Shown: positions 20,301-28,618 of the stretch, one piece after another | Layout of the letters: every line of letters starts with the position of its first letter | Position numbering within the stretch: position 1 is the stretch's first letter | Source: a virus | IMG/VR virus record: IMGVR_UViG_3300010370_000146 | Span: 1 to 31,883 of that record | Strand: one strand, 5' to 3' | DNA: 31,883 nt | Notes under the pieces: model-generated | Seen by the model: only the letters and a program-made list of their open reading frames with translations | Databases searched by the model: none | Told to the model about the DNA's origin: nothing | Program-made: the position numbers and the translations under genes

Positions 20301-22360
20301 GCCGCGACCCCAGCGAGCCTGCCGTTGACCCGCACCCACGACTTGAGAGCCGACACGACAGCGTTACCGAACGCGTACGGGTCGGTCCCCGTCGGGGCGG
20401 TGACGTTCACCGTGATGCTGCTGCCGCCGGCACCGTTCGGGATGATGGTCCCTGACGCACCGGGCACGAAAACCTCAGGGCCGCGTTCACCGACGACGTA
20501 GGCGCTGCCGGCCATCACCGGCCCGCCCTTCGCCCGACCGGGCAGCTTGACGCCCTCAAGGTTGATCGACCCGATCATGTCCGACGACGTCGACCCGCCG
20601 GTGAGCAGGAACACCTGGTCAATGATGCGCTGCAGTGCGACCCACAGCGGCGAGCCCGGCTCGACGGTCTTCTGGACGTTGCGTGCCCACTCGTTGATGA
20701 ACCGTGACTGGGCAACCTTCTGCTGGGCCTCGGTCAGCTTGTCGAAACCAGGCACCGACTCGGCAGCAACGGCGGCGCCGTTGGCGAGCGCCAGCACGTA
20801 CTCGTTCTGCGCCTTGAGCGAGTCCTTCGACTTGTCGCCGGTCTTCTCGACCTGCTCGCGGTACTCCTTGAGTTTCTCCGCAATGTTCTCGACCGCCTGG
20901 TCCTTGTTGACCAAGCCCTCGAGATAGGCGAACGCCGAGTCGTACGCAGTGATCGTGCGCCTTGCCCAACGCTCAGACTCCTGCGCGGCGATCTCCTGCT
21001 CGCGTACCCAGTCCCGCAGCGCGCCGCTTGCGTTGATGATCGGCTTCTCAACCTCGCCGGCTGCGTCGGTCAACCCTTCGATGCCCTTGGTGCCGTACTG
21101 AATCTCGCGCGGGAGGCGCGCCGCATACTCGACGATTGCCTGCAGTGAGATAGCGGCTTTCCGACCCTCTGGCGTCATGCCCTCCAAGACATCCGTAAAA
21201 AGAACGCCTTGATTATTGAGGGCGTACAGCAGTTTCTCGGTGTCGGATGCGGCGAGGCCCATGTTGCGAATCGCTGCCTCGTAGGGGGCACGCGTCTCTG
21301 CGCTGCTCTGATTGTCGTCGACGGCTTTCTGGGCAGCCTCGATCAGCACTGCCGTCGCGTCGGCAGTGAGGCCGAGGTCCCTGACCGCCTTGCGGTACTC
21401 CTCGGTGTAGTCGATCGCCTTCTCGGCGGAGTCGCCAGCACTCGATGTGCTCATCGCAAGCGCCCCGATGGCACCCACCGCTGCGGCGATGATGCCGATC
21501 GGCGACGCAGCCGCAGCAGCGTTCATCGCGATGATGGCAGTGCGGATCGCCATGAAACCCTTGACCGCTGCGTAGGCGACACCGGTGAAGGCCACGACCT
21601 GCACAAGGAACTGTTGCGTGCCGCTGCTCAGGCTGTTGAACCAGCCGAACAGGCTGTTCGCGACGTTCGCCAGTTGCAGCATCACCGGCAGCAGGGCACG
21701 GCCGATCGCTTCCTTGGTGTTCTCGTACTGGATCTGCAGGGCCTTCATCTGGCCGGTCTGGCTGTTGGCAGCCTCGGCAGCCTGCCCGCCGAACATCGCG
21801 TTGAGCTGCGCCTGCACGTCGGCGAACGACGCAGTGTCACCCGACGTCGTCTTCACCTGGATGCCGAGGTCCTTGAGGCCCCGCATCTGGCCGCCCATCG
21901 CCTTGACGAGCGCGACCGACACGTCCTGGAGGCTCTTGCCCGAGCCGGCCGAGACATCGAGGGCGAGCTGCAGCAGGCTCTGCGCCTGTGCCGTGTCCTT
22001 CGTGGCGCGCACCAGCGTCTCGAACGCAGGGCGCAGCTCGTCGTCGAGTACCGCATACTGCGACTCGGTCGCCGAGATGTAGTCCTCGACGGCAGCGATC
22101 TGCGCGCGTGTTGCGCCCGTGACGTTCTCGAGCGTCTTGGCGAGGCGTTCCTGCGCGCGCTGGTCCTCTAGGGCGGCGTCGGCAGCCTGCTTCGCGAACG
22201 AGATGAGGGCACCACCGGCGAACACGCCGGCGAGGGTGGAGCCGAGCTGGCCGATCCGGTTCTCGAAGGCGTCGAGGCCAGACTCGGCCTCCTTGGTTGC
22301 CTTCTTCATGCCCTTGGCGTCGCCGACGATGCGGACGACGAGGTCGCGATACTGGCTCAT
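20297..22360 (-). CDS. Tape measure protein
   Basis: The 687-residue protein is long, helical and Ala/Gln-rich. An N-terminal coiled coil (KGMKKATKEAESGLDAFENR) is followed by a region with hydrophobic helices (AVKGFMAIRTAIIAMNAAAA and IGIIAAAVGAIGALAMS at about 265-310) that could insert in the host membrane. The C-terminus has GRAKGGPVMAGSAYVVGERG, a motif common in tape measures. Tape measures set tail length; 687 residues predicts about 100 nm. It follows the chaperone genes, as in other siphophages. Confidence 0.92.
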   Translation of the reverse strand: MSQYRDLVVRIVGDAKGMKKATKEAESGLDAFENRIGQLGSTLAGVFAGGALISFAKQAADAALEDQRAQERLAKTLENVTGATRAQIAAVEDYISATESQYAVLDDELRPAFETLVRATKDTAQAQSLLQLALDVSAGSGKSLQDVSVALVKAMGGQMRGLKDLGIQVKTTSGDTASFADVQAQLNAMFGGQAAEAANSQTGQMKALQIQYENTKEAIGRALLPVMLQLANVANSLFGWFNSLSSGTQQFLVQVVAFTGVAYAAVKGFMAIRTAIIAMNAAAAASPIGIIAAAVGAIGALAMSTSSAGDSAEKAIDYTEEYRKAVRDLGLTADATAVLIEAAQKAVDDNQSSAETRAPYEAAIRNMGLAASDTEKLLYALNNQGVLFTDVLEGMTPEGRKAAISLQAIVEYAARLPREIQYGTKGIEGLTDAAGEVEKPIINASGALRDWVREQEIAAQESERWARRTITAYDSAFAYLEGLVNKDQAVENIAEKLKEYREQVEKTGDKSKDSLKAQNEYVLALANGAAVAAESVPGFDKLTEAQQKVAQSRFINEWARNVQKTVEPGSPLWVALQRIIDQVFLLTGGSTSSDMIGSINLEGVKLPGRAKGGPVMAGSAYVVGERGPEVFVPGASGTIIPNGAGGSSITVNVTAPTGTDPYAFGNAVVSALKSWVRVNGRLAGVAA

Positions 22361-22367
22361 GTCTCCC

Positions 22368-22502
22368 CTATCGCTGGGCGTGCGTCGTCAGGTAGTGCTC
22401 GATGGCGAGCACCTCGGTGAGCGTCAGGTCGCCGACATCACCGGGCCTGACGCCGAAGGTTGTCCACAGCACCGGCCACCACTGCAGCAGCCGATGCCTC
22501 AC
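22368..22502 (-). CDS. Second tail assembly chaperone frame
   Basis: The GTG at 22502 overlaps the stop of the upstream chaperone gene (GTGA) in the -1 frame, giving 44 residues (RHRLLQWWPVLWTTFGVRPG, then DLTLTEVLAIEHYL). It occupies the position of the T domain in lambda G/GT systems, between chaperone G and tape measure, and may be made by -1 frameshifting or by re-initiation. No perfect slippery heptamer is visible in the last codons of the upstream gene, so re-initiation is at least as likely. Confidence 0.6.
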   Translation of the reverse strand: MRHRLLQWWPVLWTTFGVRPGDVGDLTLTEVLAIEHYLTTHAQR

Positions 22503-22819
22503 GCTTCCGGGTCGTAACCCTCGGGCGTGTGGAACGGCTGCTCGGCGACCGACGCCCAGTCGGTGCCGACAAGGTCGCCGAAGGTGATGCCGTTCACCCA
22601 GTCGTCGAGCTTGCACTCGGGGTGCGTGCGTTTCCACACCACCCACGCGTTGACGGCCATGACCTCGAGCAGGTCGGGGTCGGTGAACTGGGCGAGCGCC
22701 TTCTTGGCGATGTTGCGCTCGGCGAGCGTGAACGACAGCAGGTCGATCTCGATCTCGTGCGCCTCGGTCTCGCCGGGCGGTGTGAGCTGCAGCGTGACCG
22801 CTGCCGGTTTGTCTGACAT
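22499..22819 (-). CDS. Tail assembly chaperone (G-like)
   Basis: This is an acidic 106-residue protein. Its N-terminus has a beta-like VTLQLTPPGETEAHEIEIDL, then helices LAERNIAKKALAQF and LLEVMAVNAWVVWKRTHP, ending LVGTDWASVAEQPFHTPEGY. Size, position before the tape measure and the -1 overlap with the next frame match the tail assembly chaperones that bind the tape measure during assembly. Confidence 0.75.
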   Translation of the reverse strand: MSDKPAAVTLQLTPPGETEAHEIEIDLLSFTLAERNIAKKALAQFTDPDLLEVMAVNAWVVWKRTHPECKLDDWVNGITFGDLVGTDWASVAEQPFHTPEGYDPEA

Positions 22820-22841
22820 GACGACTCCCCTCGTCGTTCGG

Positions 22842-23525
22842 TCATGCCGCCTTGCGGCGTGACCAGATGTTCTCGATCTTGGCGATGTAGAGCTCGACGG
22901 CCTTGTCCCTGTTGCGCCTGATGGCGGGGAACAGGAAGTAGCCGGCGCGTGTCCCGTTGCCCCGCCACGGCCGAAACGTGTTCCAGCCCTTCACGACACC
23001 GGTCACCCTGACGGCCTCGCCGCCGACTGCCCTTGTCTTTTTCTTGATCGTCGATGCGCCGCCGTAGCGATCACGCGTGATCGTCTGGTTCTCGACCCGA
23101 CGGATGACGGCGTCGATGTCCTCGTCGTTGCGGACGATCGTGTTGCGGCCGCCGGTCGACTTACGCAGCCGGCGCCGGTTCTGGTAGGCGCCGAACTCGG
23201 TGCCCATCCCGACCGCCCTCGGGCCGCGCTTGTCGCCCACGTCAACAAGCTGCGGCAGACGGATGCCGACATAGCTGGCGGCCTTCGTCTCGAGCAGGTT
23301 GCCTGCGACAATCCGTTCGCGTTTCTGCCGCGACGGGTTGGCGCTGGTGCCCGCAAGGCCCTGCGCTGCGGCGACGATCATGCCGGCGATGCGCTTGTTC
23401 TCGGCGCCGAGCTCCTTGAGCAGGGCCCGGTCGCCGAGATTCTTGAGCGTCTCGCGCATCTCCTTCGCCCCGTCGACACGCAGCGAGACGGCGTTCGACG
23501 TTGTCGAGCGCGCCCTCGGCGGCAT
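22842..23525 (-). CDS. HK97 gp10-like head-tail or tail completion protein
   Basis: The 227-residue basic protein begins MPPRARSTTSNAVSLRVDGA, then KEMRETLKNLGDRALLKELG, a typical gp10-family start in which a strand is followed by helices. The middle has VGIRLPQLVDVGDKRGPRAV then EFGAYQNRRRLRKSTGGRN, and the end FRPWRGNGTRAGYFLFPAIR matches the ...YFFLPALR tail of the family. It probably completes the head-tail joint or tail terminator. It lies between the tail-tube genes and the chaperones. Confidence 0.75.
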   Translation of the reverse strand: MPPRARSTTSNAVSLRVDGAKEMRETLKNLGDRALLKELGAENKRIAGMIVAAAQGLAGTSANPSRQKRERIVAGNLLETKAASYVGIRLPQLVDVGDKRGPRAVGMGTEFGAYQNRRRLRKSTGGRNTIVRNDEDIDAVIRRVENQTITRDRYGGASTIKKKTRAVGGEAVRVTGVVKGWNTFRPWRGNGTRAGYFLFPAIRRNRDKAVELYIAKIENIWSRRKAA

Positions 23526-23528
23526 CGG

Positions 23529-23945
23529 CTAGTTCGTGCCCCAGGTGACAGCGCCGCTGATCTGCAGCGAAGCCGTCCAGGTGACGAGGTCGGCGACCGA
23601 CGACGACACCTCGTAGGAGGTGACGAAGCACTCGCCCGACACCTTCGGCGTCGACGCTGCGGTGCCGGCCGGGCTGTATTCGAACGTGCTCGAGGTGCTG
23701 AGACCGAGCAGGCCGGTCAGCTGTGTGTTCAGCGTGGTGTCCCACTTGCCGGACACGGTGATCGTGTCACCGTTGCGGAGACCGCCGATGAACGTCTTGG
23801 ACGTCGCACCGAAGGTCGTGGTCTCCAGCATGTCGGTGGTATTGGCGAGACCGCCGACAGAATCCACATAGGTGCTGATATCGGTCAGCGACCCTGCGGC
23901 GTTGTCGAGCTTGAAGGCCGAGGCGCGCGCGGCTACGAAGGGCAT
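23529..23945 (-). CDS. Tail-tube-like protein, small copy
   Basis: The 138-residue protein starts MPFVAARASAFKLDNAAGSL and has SVGGLANTTDMLETTTFG, TSKTFIGGLRNGDTITVSG and a C-terminal VTWTASLQISGAVTW. This is the beta-sandwich signature of siphophage tail-tube subunits (the DMxExTxxGxTSKxFIxGL segment is shared with the larger adjacent gene). It may be a second tube subunit, a tail-tip adaptor or an Ig-like decorated tube partner. Confidence 0.75.
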   Translation of the reverse strand: MPFVAARASAFKLDNAAGSLTDISTYVDSVGGLANTTDMLETTTFGATSKTFIGGLRNGDTITVSGKWDTTLNTQLTGLLGLSTSSTFEYSPAGTAASTPKVSGECFVTSYEVSSSVADLVTWTASLQISGAVTWGTN

Positions 23946-23957
23946 GGTGTGTTGCTC

Positions 23958-24680
23958 CTAGTAACGAGCCAGGCTGACCTGGCAGGTGAATGACGGGGTG
24001 GTGCCGCCCACGGTGAAGGCGACCCGCACGTAGCGGTTCACGGTTCCGGTGGCGGTGATGACCTCGGAACCGATGGCCGAGGCGGTCGTGAACGACGCCA
24101 GGGTCGTCCAGGTCGAGTTGTTCGTGCTGTGCTGCACGACCGCCGCAAGCGTCGGCGTGGTGCCCGACACGGCGGTGATGTGCAGGTGGGCGACCGCACC
24201 GCTGGCGCTCGACGTCGTGTTGTCCTGCGCTGTCGAGTTGCTGGTCGTCGACACCGCTGCGAGATCGGTGATGCTCGTGCCGAGCGCCGGTGCGGTGCCG
24301 GCGCCGAACGCCATGCTGAACCCGACAGCATCGGAGACCTGCGAGGTCGGCTCGTAGGTGACGATCTTGGACGGCATGAGCCAGACGCTGTTGCCGGCGG
24401 CGAACCCGTCGGGGGCGACCGACGTGGCGACCGTTGCGCCCGAGGTAAGCGTGGTCGTGATGTCGTCGAGGAGGGAACCGGCGCCGGTCGTCGAGTCGAA
24501 CAGGCCGTCGACGTTCAGCGACCACTCGGTGAGGCCGGGGATGAACGCCTTGGACGTGTCGCCGAGCGTGGACACCTCGATCATGTCGCGTGTCGCCGAC
24601 GGGGCGACCGATCGCAGGTAGGCGTGGAGCGCGATGTCGCCCCACAGGATGCGCGTCTGCTGCGCGTTGATGAAGGGCAC
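23958..24680 (-). CDS. Major tail protein, larger copy
   Basis: The 240-residue protein has MPFINAQQTRILWGDIALHA, then a DMIEVSTLGDTSKAFIPGL motif followed by SLNVDGLFD, placing it in the tail-tube family. The second half is Ser/Thr-rich and ends in an apparent domain TVNRYVRVAFTVGGTTPSF, typical of a C-terminal surface domain added to tail subunits. It is the larger of the two tube-like genes and probably the main tube subunit. AGGAGCAAC precedes the ATG. Confidence 0.8.
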   Translation of the reverse strand: MPFINAQQTRILWGDIALHAYLRSVAPSATRDMIEVSTLGDTSKAFIPGLTEWSLNVDGLFDSTTGAGSLLDDITTTLTSGATVATSVAPDGFAAGNSVWLMPSKIVTYEPTSQVSDAVGFSMAFGAGTAPALGTSITDLAAVSTTSNSTAQDNTTSSASGAVAHLHITAVSGTTPTLAAVVQHSTNNSTWTTLASFTTASAIGSEVITATGTVNRYVRVAFTVGGTTPSFTCQVSLARY

Positions 24681-24690
24681 TGGTTGCTCC

Positions 24691-25098
24691 TCAGGCGTAG
24701 AGGGTGATCGAGAACTCGATGGCGAGGTGCGGGGTGTTGTTCACCTCGAGGGACTGCAGGCCCGATGCGGTCTCGACGCGCACGGCGCCACAGATGCCGC
24801 CGAGCGTCGGGTCGGCCTCGACGGCGGTCTTGAACGACCCGCTGCCGTGCCCCTGTGCCCAGCCCTCGAGCCGGGTCTGTGCAGTGCGGTCGTCAGCACG
24901 TCCCGAGATGAGCGTCACCGAGAACCGGTACTCGTCGGCACCGCGCGAGAACGTCGAGTCGTAGTCGATGCCACGCAGCTCAACGATCGCTGCCGGTGCG
25001 ACCGGTGCGTCGGGGATCTGTTCGTACACGCGCACGCCTGCCAGGGCGCCGATCGCTGTTGCCAGCCCGGTGCGCAGATCGGAGATGCTGGTCGGCAT
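24691..25098 (-). CDS. Tail terminator / minor head-tail protein
   Basis: The ATG at 25098 overlaps the connector stop (TGATG), giving 135 residues. It begins MPTSISDLRTGLATAIGALA, then GVRVYEQIPDAPVAPAAIVEL, and has a central RFSVTLISGRADDRTAQTRL strand-helix. This arrangement of a helix, a strand with VYxxxP and a later strand pair matches siphophage tail terminator or gpU-like neck proteins. A role at the end of the tail tube is inferred from order. Confidence 0.7.
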   Translation of the reverse strand: MPTSISDLRTGLATAIGALAGVRVYEQIPDAPVAPAAIVELRGIDYDSTFSRGADEYRFSVTLISGRADDRTAQTRLEGWAQGHGSGSFKTAVEADPTLGGICGAVRVETASGLQSLEVNNTPHLAIEFSITLYA

Positions 25099-25694
25099 CA
25101 GGCGACCGTGACGACGGTGTAGGGGCCGATGAGCGCCTCGATGTCGGGGTCGAGGTTGCGCACCATGATCGCCCCGAGGTCGCCGAAGCCGGCGACGCCG
25201 AGCGGGCTGTCGAACCTGCGGAACTGGCGCATGACGAGCAGCCGAGTCGCCTCGGCGATCGGCTCGGGCACCGACGGCCAGCCCCACTTGGCGGTCACCT
25301 CGACAAGCGCCTGGCCGACGCTCGAGCGCGGGAATCCGCGCCCGGTGCCACGCAGCAGGTTGATCGGCAGGCTGCGCGCAAGGGCGTTGAGCGGCTCGAG
25401 CTGGTAGTCGGTGCCGACGGTCAGGGTTGTCTCGAACGTGCCGTCGCCGTCGTCGTCGACCTTGACGACGAGACTGGTCGTCGTCGAGATGTCGTCGGTC
25501 ATCACCGTGTCGGTCTGCTGGGCGGTGTAGGTGCGCGCCGTGGCGGCGGCGTCGGCGTAGAACCTGCGGCCGCACCGGTTGTCGATGCGGCGCGAGGCGG
25601 TCGTGATGAGCGACGTCAGCAGGGTGTCGTCAACGCTGTCGGTGATCCGCAGCGCCGCCTTGACATCGGCGAGGGTGGCGTAGGTCGTCGGCAC
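25098..25694 (-). CDS. Head-tail connector (gp6-like)
   Basis: The 198-residue protein begins TTYATLADVKAALRITDSVD, then LLTSLITTASRRIDNRCGRR, the helical start of the HK97 gp6/gp15-type connector family. It has YQLEPLNALARSLPINLL and a C-terminal helix EPIAEATRLLVMRQFRRFD. Connectors form a ring between portal and tail. It is followed directly by the terminator gene. Confidence 0.85.
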   Translation of the reverse strand: MPTTYATLADVKAALRITDSVDDTLLTSLITTASRRIDNRCGRRFYADAAATARTYTAQQTDTVMTDDISTTTSLVVKVDDDGDGTFETTLTVGTDYQLEPLNALARSLPINLLRGTGRGFPRSSVGQALVEVTAKWGWPSVPEPIAEATRLLVMRQFRRFDSPLGVAGFGDLGAIMVRNLDPDIEALIGPYTVVTVA

Positions 25695-25701
25695 TGTGCC
25701 C

Positions 25702-25923
25702 TCACTCGCTCGGGGTAATGCGCCGTGCGCGTGGCGCCGGCTTGGTTGCCGTCTCGGCGACCGGGTTCACGACGGCGGTCTCGACCTCGTCGAGTGCCTC
25801 GGCGTAGCGGTTCGAGATCAGGTCGGCAGCGACATGGTCGGCGACGTCGATCGTGCCCCCCTTGCGGGGCCACGGCCGCCCGTCGATCGGCCCGTCGATG
25901 TCGATGAGCATGCGAACTTTCAT
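25702..25923 (-). CDS. Small head protein
   Basis: This is a 73-residue protein beginning MKVRMLIDIDGPIDGRPWPR, then GGTIDVADHVAADLISNRYA, with a low-complexity Ala/Pro/Arg tail. This short strand-rich form recurs between capsid and connector genes of actinophages and may be an adaptor or a head accessory protein. AGGGGG lies four bases before the ATG. It is downstream of the hairpin that follows the capsid gene. Confidence 0.7.
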   Translation of the reverse strand: MKVRMLIDIDGPIDGRPWPRKGGTIDVADHVAADLISNRYAEALDEVETAVVNPVAETATKPAPRARRITPSE

Positions 25924-25942
25924 CAGTCCCCCTGCGGGTCAG

Positions 25943-25974
25943 GCGGGGGCGGGCACCGAAGCGCCCGTCCCCGC
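25943..25974 (-). terminator. Hairpin after the capsid gene
   Basis: A 14-base stem with one mismatch and one G-U pair closes on the loop TTCG in the minus-strand RNA, a very stable tetraloop arrangement. It lies just after the capsid stop and before the next head gene. No T tract follows. It may attenuate downstream transcription or protect the capsid mRNA from decay. Confidence 0.5.
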
Positions 25975-25987
25975 TTGCGTCCCGTCG

Positions 25988-27181
25988 TCAGCTCGCGCCG
26001 CCGACGAAGTGCTTGACAGCACCGGTCTGGTCGATGAGGTCGCCGTCGGTGCGCAGCGTCACGCGGAAGGTGCGGACGCTGTAGTCGAAGGCGAAGTCGT
26101 CGGACACGGCGACGTCGATCCCGTTGACCTCACGGATGAAGTACGACGGGATGTGGCCGAAGATCACCGACTTGGCCGACAGCGCAGGGTTCGCCATCGA
26201 GTCGTTGATCTGCACCGGGAAGCCGAGGAGGCTGTCGACGTTGCCGTTGAGGCCGGGCTCGAACAGGTAGCGGTTCTGGCTGTCCTTCAGCTTGCGGGCT
26301 GCGGCCATCGCCGTGCTGTTCATCATCCAGGCGACGCCCGGCTGTGCCGTGTAGGCGGCACCGACGGAGTAACGCAGGTCGATGAGGTTGTCGGCGGTGA
26401 ACGCACCGGTGACGCCGGTGCCGCCGGTCACGCCGGCGGTGGAGCGGGTCACGATGCCCCACGGCTGGCTCGAGCCTGAGCCGGTCGTGTTGTGGCCGCG
26501 GGTGGCGACGCCGATGGCGATACCGGCCTGGCGGGCGAGGAAGCCTGCCACGTCGACGCTGGCGTCGTTCGCGAGCTCGTTGGAGAGCTGCACGAGCACG
26601 ACGTACTTGTAGGCGCCGAGGGTGGTGGTCGACAGCGTCGGGTCCGACGCCGATGCCTGCGAGCCCTCGCCGACGATGGAGGCCGTCGAGAACGCGGTGG
26701 ACTTCGGCACGGCGAGGCTCTCGCCGGCTGCGGTGGTCAGCACGGTGGCGAGGTTGCGCACCACGTTGGCCTGCACGAGGTGCTCGACGATGCGGTCATA
26801 GACCGACGTCGGGACCATTGTCGCGCTGGACTTGGTGATGGTGCGCTTCTCGAACCGGGCCGAGCGGATGTCGCCGGTGAGGAGGCGGCGCACGAGCATG
26901 TCGTCGTGGTCGACCTCGGGCTGTGCCGGGCCGCCGAGGTCGGCGGGCACGCCTGCGCGTGCGCGAGACTCGGCGATCGCCTGGTTGCGGGCCTCGAGCT
27001 CGGTGATCTCCTTGATGCGGGCGTCCTTGGCGTCGAGGTCGGCGTTGATGCGCGCGAACGTCTCGGACTCCTCGGCGGTCAGGTCACGCTTGTCGGCGGC
27101 GGCAGCGTCGAGGAGGCCCTTGGCCTGCTCCCATGCGCGTGCGCGCTCCTCCGACAGCACTTCGATGAACTTGTGGTTCAT
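25988..27181 (-). CDS. Major capsid protein (HK97 fold)
   Basis: The 397-residue protein has a helical, charged N-terminal delta domain (about 1-105; RDLTAEESETFARINADLDA, then ELEARNQAIAESRA) removed by the maturation protease, and a mature domain with typical HK97 segments: VPTSVYDRIVEHLVQANVVR, ESLAVPKST, ELANDASVDVAGFL, WMMNSTAMAAARKLKDSQNR and LLGFPVQINDSM. It self-assembles into the head shell. AGGAGCAACACCACC precedes the ATG, a strong ribosome site. Confidence 0.97.
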   Translation of the reverse strand: MNHKFIEVLSEERARAWEQAKGLLDAAAADKRDLTAEESETFARINADLDAKDARIKEITELEARNQAIAESRARAGVPADLGGPAQPEVDHDDMLVRRLLTGDIRSARFEKRTITKSSATMVPTSVYDRIVEHLVQANVVRNLATVLTTAAGESLAVPKSTAFSTASIVGEGSQASASDPTLSTTTLGAYKYVVLVQLSNELANDASVDVAGFLARQAGIAIGVATRGHNTTGSGSSQPWGIVTRSTAGVTGGTGVTGAFTADNLIDLRYSVGAAYTAQPGVAWMMNSTAMAAARKLKDSQNRYLFEPGLNGNVDSLLGFPVQINDSMANPALSAKSVIFGHIPSYFIREVNGIDVAVSDDFAFDYSVRTFRVTLRTDGDLIDQTGAVKHFVGGAS

Positions 27182-27316
27182 GGTGGTGTTGCTCCTAAAT
27201 GGAATGGGGGGTTGTGTTGTGGGTGCGCAGGTGGTGGCAGGGGCCGTGGTGCGTCGCCGTCGCGACGTCCGAGGGCCTGCTCCGGGCTGGCGGGGTGCCG
27301 CTGGTGCGGCGTGCTG
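27182..27316. other. Intergenic gap before the capsid gene
   Basis: The gap of 135 bases holds the capsid ribosome site AGGAGCAAC and a small inverted repeat CGTCGC/GCGACG around GACG. I see no gene and no clear promoter. Confidence 0.5.
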
Positions 27317-28618
27317 CTACGCCTTGCGGGCGTAGAGATCGGTGAACCGGCGTGCGAGAACCACCGGGATGCCGGCAGGGTCTGGCTCGACGGTCGCAGC
27401 GTTCGATGTCTCGGGCTCGTCGGCCGAGCGCACCGCAGCAGACGTGGCTGCGTATGCGGGGAAGCCGGTGACGACCGACACCTCGTGAAGGATGAGCTCG
27501 CGCAGCTCGCGTGTCTGGCCGTCGTCCGACCAGGCGTCGCCGCCACGCGGCACCGAGAACCCGAACGACATCGAGTGGACGTCGCCGCGGCGCATGAGCA
27601 CCGCCAGGTCGCGCCCGACGGTCGTGTCGGGCAGGTCGGCCTCGACCTTGAGGCCGCGTGCGTCCTCGACAAGGCGCAGGGTGCCGGCACGGGTCGAGCC
27701 GAGCACGTCGTCGGTGTTGTGGTTGCGGAACATGCGGACCTCGCGACCCGACTGCAGCGACCGCTTGAAGGCGCCGGTGCGGATCGTCTCGGTGAACGGC
27801 AGCGGTTCCGACGGGGAGTCGAACACGGCGGCGTACCCGGTGAACGTCATGCCGCCCGAGTCGGCGTCGCGCACCTCGATCTGGCCGACCGACACGGTGC
27901 GGAACTCGACGTCACGACCGTTGACCTTGCGGTGCTCAACCTCGAGGGCGCCGTAGCGCACTGCGGTGTCGCCGCTGCCGGCAGGGGCAGGCTCGGCGGC
28001 GACGAGTGATGCGGGGATGACCCACCGCTTGCAGATGCCGTTCGGGTCGATGTCGCCCGACACGATCTCGCACGCCCGTGCGCCGTCGTAGAAGGCGCAG
28101 CTGCTGCACACCAGGCCCTCGCCGGCGAACGGTGACTCGGCGACATAGTGGGCGCCGTCGGGGCCGGTGCCCTGGTCGTACTGGCCGAACAGCTCGACGA
28201 GGTGCTCGTCGTGCTGGTACTGCAGGTTCTGGCGTGGCGTGAACACCTCGAGATCGAGGTCGCGCTGTTCGGGCATGGTGTCGTTCTCCTGCAGGGCGCG
28301 GTCGTTGCCGGCGCTCTCGGTGATGATCGCTAGAGCCCACCGGCGGCCCGGCTCGCCGCCCCACAGGGCCCATGCGATGCGCCCTGCCGATGGGTAACCC
28401 TCGTCGCCCGGTGACCAGCCAGTCCCCTGCTTGTCGACCTCGTGACGGGCGAAGTAGGACGACATGCGCTTCACGGTGTCGAGCGACAGTGCTCGCCTGT
28501 TCACGATGTCGCGTGCTCGGGCGACGCCGACAGCGGTGCCGCCTCGGTTGTGTTCGGCCCGCCAGTCGAGACCCCGCTGGGCCTCAACGACCATCGCGTC
28601 GGTCGGCGTGAACGCCAT
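27317..28618 (-). CDS. Head-maturation protease fused to N-terminal and Cys-cluster domains
   Basis: The protein has 433 residues. The C-terminal 180 residues form an HK97-type prohead protease: FTGYAAVFDSPSEPLPFTET, MFRNHNTDDVLG with His300, and VHSMSFGFSVP with the nucleophile region (Ser349/351). Upstream lies a Cys-rich module, CSSCAFYDGARACEIV to ICKRW (Cys171, 174, 183, 196), found as a high-potential-iron-sulfur-like module in some phages. Residues 1-110 hold an ARARDIVNRRALSLDTVKRM segment of another known phage module. The fusion of all three is unusual. The start overlaps the portal stop by one base. The capsid gene follows after a 135-base gap. Confidence 0.85.
   Translation of the reverse strand: MAFTPTDAMVVEAQRGLDWRAEHNRGGTAVGVARARDIVNRRALSLDTVKRMSSYFARHEVDKQGTGWSPGDEGYPSAGRIAWALWGGEPGRRWALAIITESAGNDRALQENDTMPEQRDLDLEVFTPRQNLQYQHDEHLVELFGQYDQGTGPDGAHYVAESPFAGEGLVCSSCAFYDGARACEIVSGDIDPNGICKRWVIPASLVAAEPAPAGSGDTAVRYGALEVEHRKVNGRDVEFRTVSVGQIEVRDADSGGMTFTGYAAVFDSPSEPLPFTETIRTGAFKRSLQSGREVRMFRNHNTDDVLGSTRAGTLRLVEDARGLKVEADLPDTTVGRDLAVLMRRGDVHSMSFGFSVPRGGDAWSDDGQTRELRELILHEVSVVTGFPAYAATSAAVRSADEPETSNAATVEPDPAGIPVVLARRFTDLYARKA

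Noticed and set aside
22460-22468. TTGTCCACA DnaA-box match within the tail chaperone region
   Set aside because: It is a single copy inside coding sequence without companion elements, so likely chance.
26492-28009. Very long plus-strand frame across capsid and protease genes
   Set aside because: It is antisense to the HK97 capsid and protease genes; its length comes from high GC and the Gly/Val/Ala bias of the opposite strand.
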